A DNA stretch of 64,000 bases, taken from contig NZ_WJIB01000009.1 of assembly GCF_019400745.1 (NCBI RefSeq), positions 1 through 64,000 on the forward strand, in the 5' to 3' direction. Under the pieces are notes generated by a model. It was not told the origin of the DNA and did no database searches. It saw only the letters and a list, made by a program, of their open reading frames with translations. Made by a program: the position numbers and the translations under genes. This DNA is from Cohnella sp. CFH 77786 (GTDB lineage Bacteria > Bacillota > Bacilli > Paenibacillales > Paenibacillaceae). The first letter of the stretch is position 1; each line of letters begins with the position of its first letter. Of this stretch, positions 62,206 to 64,000 are shown piece after piece.

Positions 62206-64000
62206 TAACGATGTCGCTATCGAAGCTGCTGTTTTGGAAAACAAGCAACCTCGTATAGCCTTGAGAAGGAAACGCGTATATGTTCGCATCAAAACCCCAA
62301 CGGACGTTTAACGTATATTTCTTGCCGGTACCGTACGCCTTCAACACGTTTTTCATAGGTTCGAAGCGCTCGATCCTTCTATCCATCGCATCCAGGCTAA
62401 TCTCGGATTCGATGCATTGAAGCTTTCCATCTTTGAACGTAATGATATCGGTATAGCCGCCGAGCCGGTAGGAATGGGACTGAGAATCTTCGCTAACGAA
62501 TTCTGGGGCTCCCGCATTCAGCTTATAGTAGCCATTATGCGAATCCAACATTTTCGCTTCCGGATTTTGGGACAGAAACTGCTCCTCAGTGAATCGAGCG
62601 GAATAGAGAGCTATGTTTCTTGGTCCCTGCTCCCTTCCATTGTACAGCGCGGTTACGTAGCCGAGCCCTTTGCCAAGATCGTTAATGGAAGCATATCTTT
62701 TGCCGAAAGCCGCCACGGTATTGGCCAGCGCTATCGTGACGCTCCGCCCGCCTGCCTTTAGCGTCAAATCATTCGTGCCTAGCGAAACCGTTCCGCCGAT
62801 ACTATCCGCGAAGTCTTGTACCCCGACGAACCATTTCCCATTTTCCGCGACGAAAGCTCCCTGCCCATGGTACACGACCGTCTTCCCGTCGACCGTTAGA
62901 TGCGGCGGCGTAAGCGGCGACAGCAGTTCTTCATACTTACCGTCGTATTTATAGAAATGATGCGTCCGGTCATTTTCCTGGGCGTTGTCCAATGCTTGCG
63001 TGTAGATTCCCGTTTTCAGGTTCAGATAACCGTTTCTGAGCTTCATGTTATCCGTCCAGAAGTTAACGCGAACGAGCTCATCTCCATAGTTCCAATCATA
63101 AAAATGGTAATAGTTTATGTTGGCGTACATCGGCAGAACGTATAAAATTTTTCCTGTCTTGGCTTCTACGATTTTCGTCTTATATTCAACCGTATGCGCC
63201 CACTTGTTCCGATCGTTTGGAAACATGGTGATGATCAGATATTTGTTGTTCGGCGAAAATGAACCAGCACTTGAATAGCCCGGATCGTCGAGAGGCGTAA
63301 ACTTGTTGTCCTTGTAGTACCCGTAAAAGTCTTCTTTTTTCTTCGTGTCCTTATAGCCCGTGTATGTTAATTTCCCGATCCTGATCTTTTTCTCACTCTG
63401 CGATACTACTCCCTGTACCTCGCTGATCTCGGTTTTACGCCCTTGCTTGTCTAACTTGAATTCAACATGCGCCTCGTATTTAAAAGGCTTCTTACTGTAA
63501 TGATCGATACCCGTCTGTTCCCGATACACGATATAGCGAAGCGAATCGCCCTCTTCATTAGGCACGCTGACTGATGTCAGCAATAGCTTTTTCGTCGTCA
63601 AGTCGTAGGTTTTCGCGTTGAGCGATTTCCGATTCGTATTGGACGATTCATAAGGCGGCATCGTTGTATAAGCGCCAAAAACGGGGAAAAACGTAATGTT
63701 CAAGCCAGGCGTCTCCGCCACAACCTCCCACTTTTGGGTCGTTAGGTCGAACGAAAGGAGCAACGAAGTGACGGAGGAGCTCTTTCCCCACTTTATTGGA
63801 TGGCAAGTGTTCCAATAAGCGACATAGCCGTTCGAACGCTTGATTAGATAGGGCTGCTCGCTGCAGTTGTTAAAGTCGCCTTTTTTCGATATAGCTTTTT
63901 CGGTATACGTATATTTCTCGGTCGTTGTAATTCCTGTCGAGAAATCCCCCTTATACACCGTTATTTGCGGGAACCAACTTTGACCGTCGGAACTGGCCTC
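62174..64000 (-). CDS. secreted protein with copper amine oxidase N-like domain, partial
   Basis: The frame is open to the right edge of the window, so the N-terminus is missing; 608 codons are visible. The first two thirds have beta-propeller-like text (SPNNKYLIITMFPNDRNKWA, IVEAKTGKILYVLPM, DELVRVNFWTDNMKLRNGYL). Near residues 360-450 a copper amine oxidase N-terminal-like module (HLTVDGKTVVYHGQGAFVAE, TLKAGGRSVTIA, YASINDLGKGLGYVT) appears, a common cell-wall or surface module in Paenibacillus. The C-terminus has GGYTDIITFKDGKLQCIES. Function unknown, probably extracellular. Confidence 0.75.
   Translation of the reverse strand, partial: EASSDGQSWFPQITVYKGDFSTGITTTEKYTYTEKAISKKGDFNNCSEQPYLIKRSNGYVAYWNTCHPIKWGKSSSVTSLLLSFDLTTQKWEVVAETPGLNITFFPVFGAYTTMPPYESSNTNRKSLNAKTYDLTTKKLLLTSVSVPNEEGDSLRYIVYREQTGIDHYSKKPFKYEAHVEFKLDKQGRKTEISEVQGVVSQSEKKIRIGKLTYTGYKDTKKKEDFYGYYKDNKFTPLDDPGYSSAGSFSPNNKYLIITMFPNDRNKWAHTVEYKTKIVEAKTGKILYVLPMYANINYYHFYDWNYGDELVRVNFWTDNMKLRNGYLNLKTGIYTQALDNAQENDRTHHFYKYDGKYEELLSPLTPPHLTVDGKTVVYHGQGAFVAENGKWFVGVQDFADSIGGTVSLGTNDLTLKAGGRSVTIALANTVAAFGKRYASINDLGKGLGYVTALYNGREQGPRNIALYSARFTEEQFLSQNPEAKMLDSHNGYYKLNAGAPEFVSEDSQSHSYRLGGYTDIITFKDGKLQCIESEISLDAMDRRIERFEPMKNVLKAYGTGKKYTLNVRWGFDANIYAFPSQGYTRLLVFQNSSFDSDIVIIEEASPSTT

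Overview
The window looks like a piece of a Paenibacillaceae chromosome (Paenibacillus or Cohnella type). The grounds are moderate GC, strong AGGAGG-type ribosome binding sites with frequent TTG and GTG starts, YesM/YesN-type sensor and regulator pairs beside LplB/YtcP-type sugar permeases and large lipoproteins, and many secreted or cytoplasmic plant-polysaccharide glycosidases. I saw no rRNA or tRNA gene and no CRISPR array.

Layout. 1-2.9 kb: a 7-bp tandem repeat, a palindromic repeat element, a frameshifted DedA gene and a UgtP-like glycosyltransferase. 2.9-23.5 kb: an accessory island bounded by two copies of the same roughly 130-bp block (the 3' end of a ugtP-type gene plus a promoter). 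Inside it are a decayed Mu-type transposase/AAA ATPase element, a sugar-sensing set that has lost its permeases (lipoprotein, YesM, YesN), a second intact uptake set (two permeases and a lipoprotein) with a GH42 beta-galactosidase, a GH43/GH3 deletion chimera, two IS1595-type relics around an AT-rich secreted GH5 glucanase, and a Fic-protein relic. 23.6-30.4 kb: housekeeping and small genes (prfC, ktrA-like, TrmH-type methyltransferase, VOC protein, lipoprotein, GT2 plus APH-like kinase). 30.6-33.2 kb: a GH51 arabinofuranosidase divergent from an ArsR-type regulator. 33.4-37 kb: tandem repeats, palindromic elements, a HAD enzyme and gene debris. 37-43 kb: an AraC regulator, a GH9 cellulase, a GH88 hydrolase and relics of GH28-like, GH95 and esterase-like genes. 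43.8-46.5 kb: prophage debris, a secreted discoidin-like protein and a broken gene behind two LexA-type boxes. 46.8-49.9 kb: lspA, an XRE-cupin regulator, catE and a DUF4870-like membrane protein. 49.9-59.2 kb: a complete sugar-response locus, with GH42, lipoprotein and two permeases divergent from YesN and YesM. 59.4-64 kb: a repeat element, an aldo/keto reductase divergent from an HxlR regulator, gene debris and a partial secreted protein.

How it works together (inference): the sensor kinases detect extracellular oligosaccharides, the AraC-type response regulators switch on the lipoprotein/permease uptake genes, and GH42, GH51 and GH88 finish off the imported glycans, while the secreted GH5 and GH9 enzymes open cellulose or other beta-glucans outside the cell.

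The strongest unexplained structure is a repeat of 185-189 bp, present four times. Each copy is built of four related 20-26 nt motifs in the order forward, forward, reverse, reverse. Three copies sit directly after a CAACC-rich tandem repeat. A second, unrelated sequence at about 36.3 kb has the same architecture. Many genes here are reduced to N-terminus/C-terminus stubs by internal deletion, which suggests active genome decay in the accessory parts.
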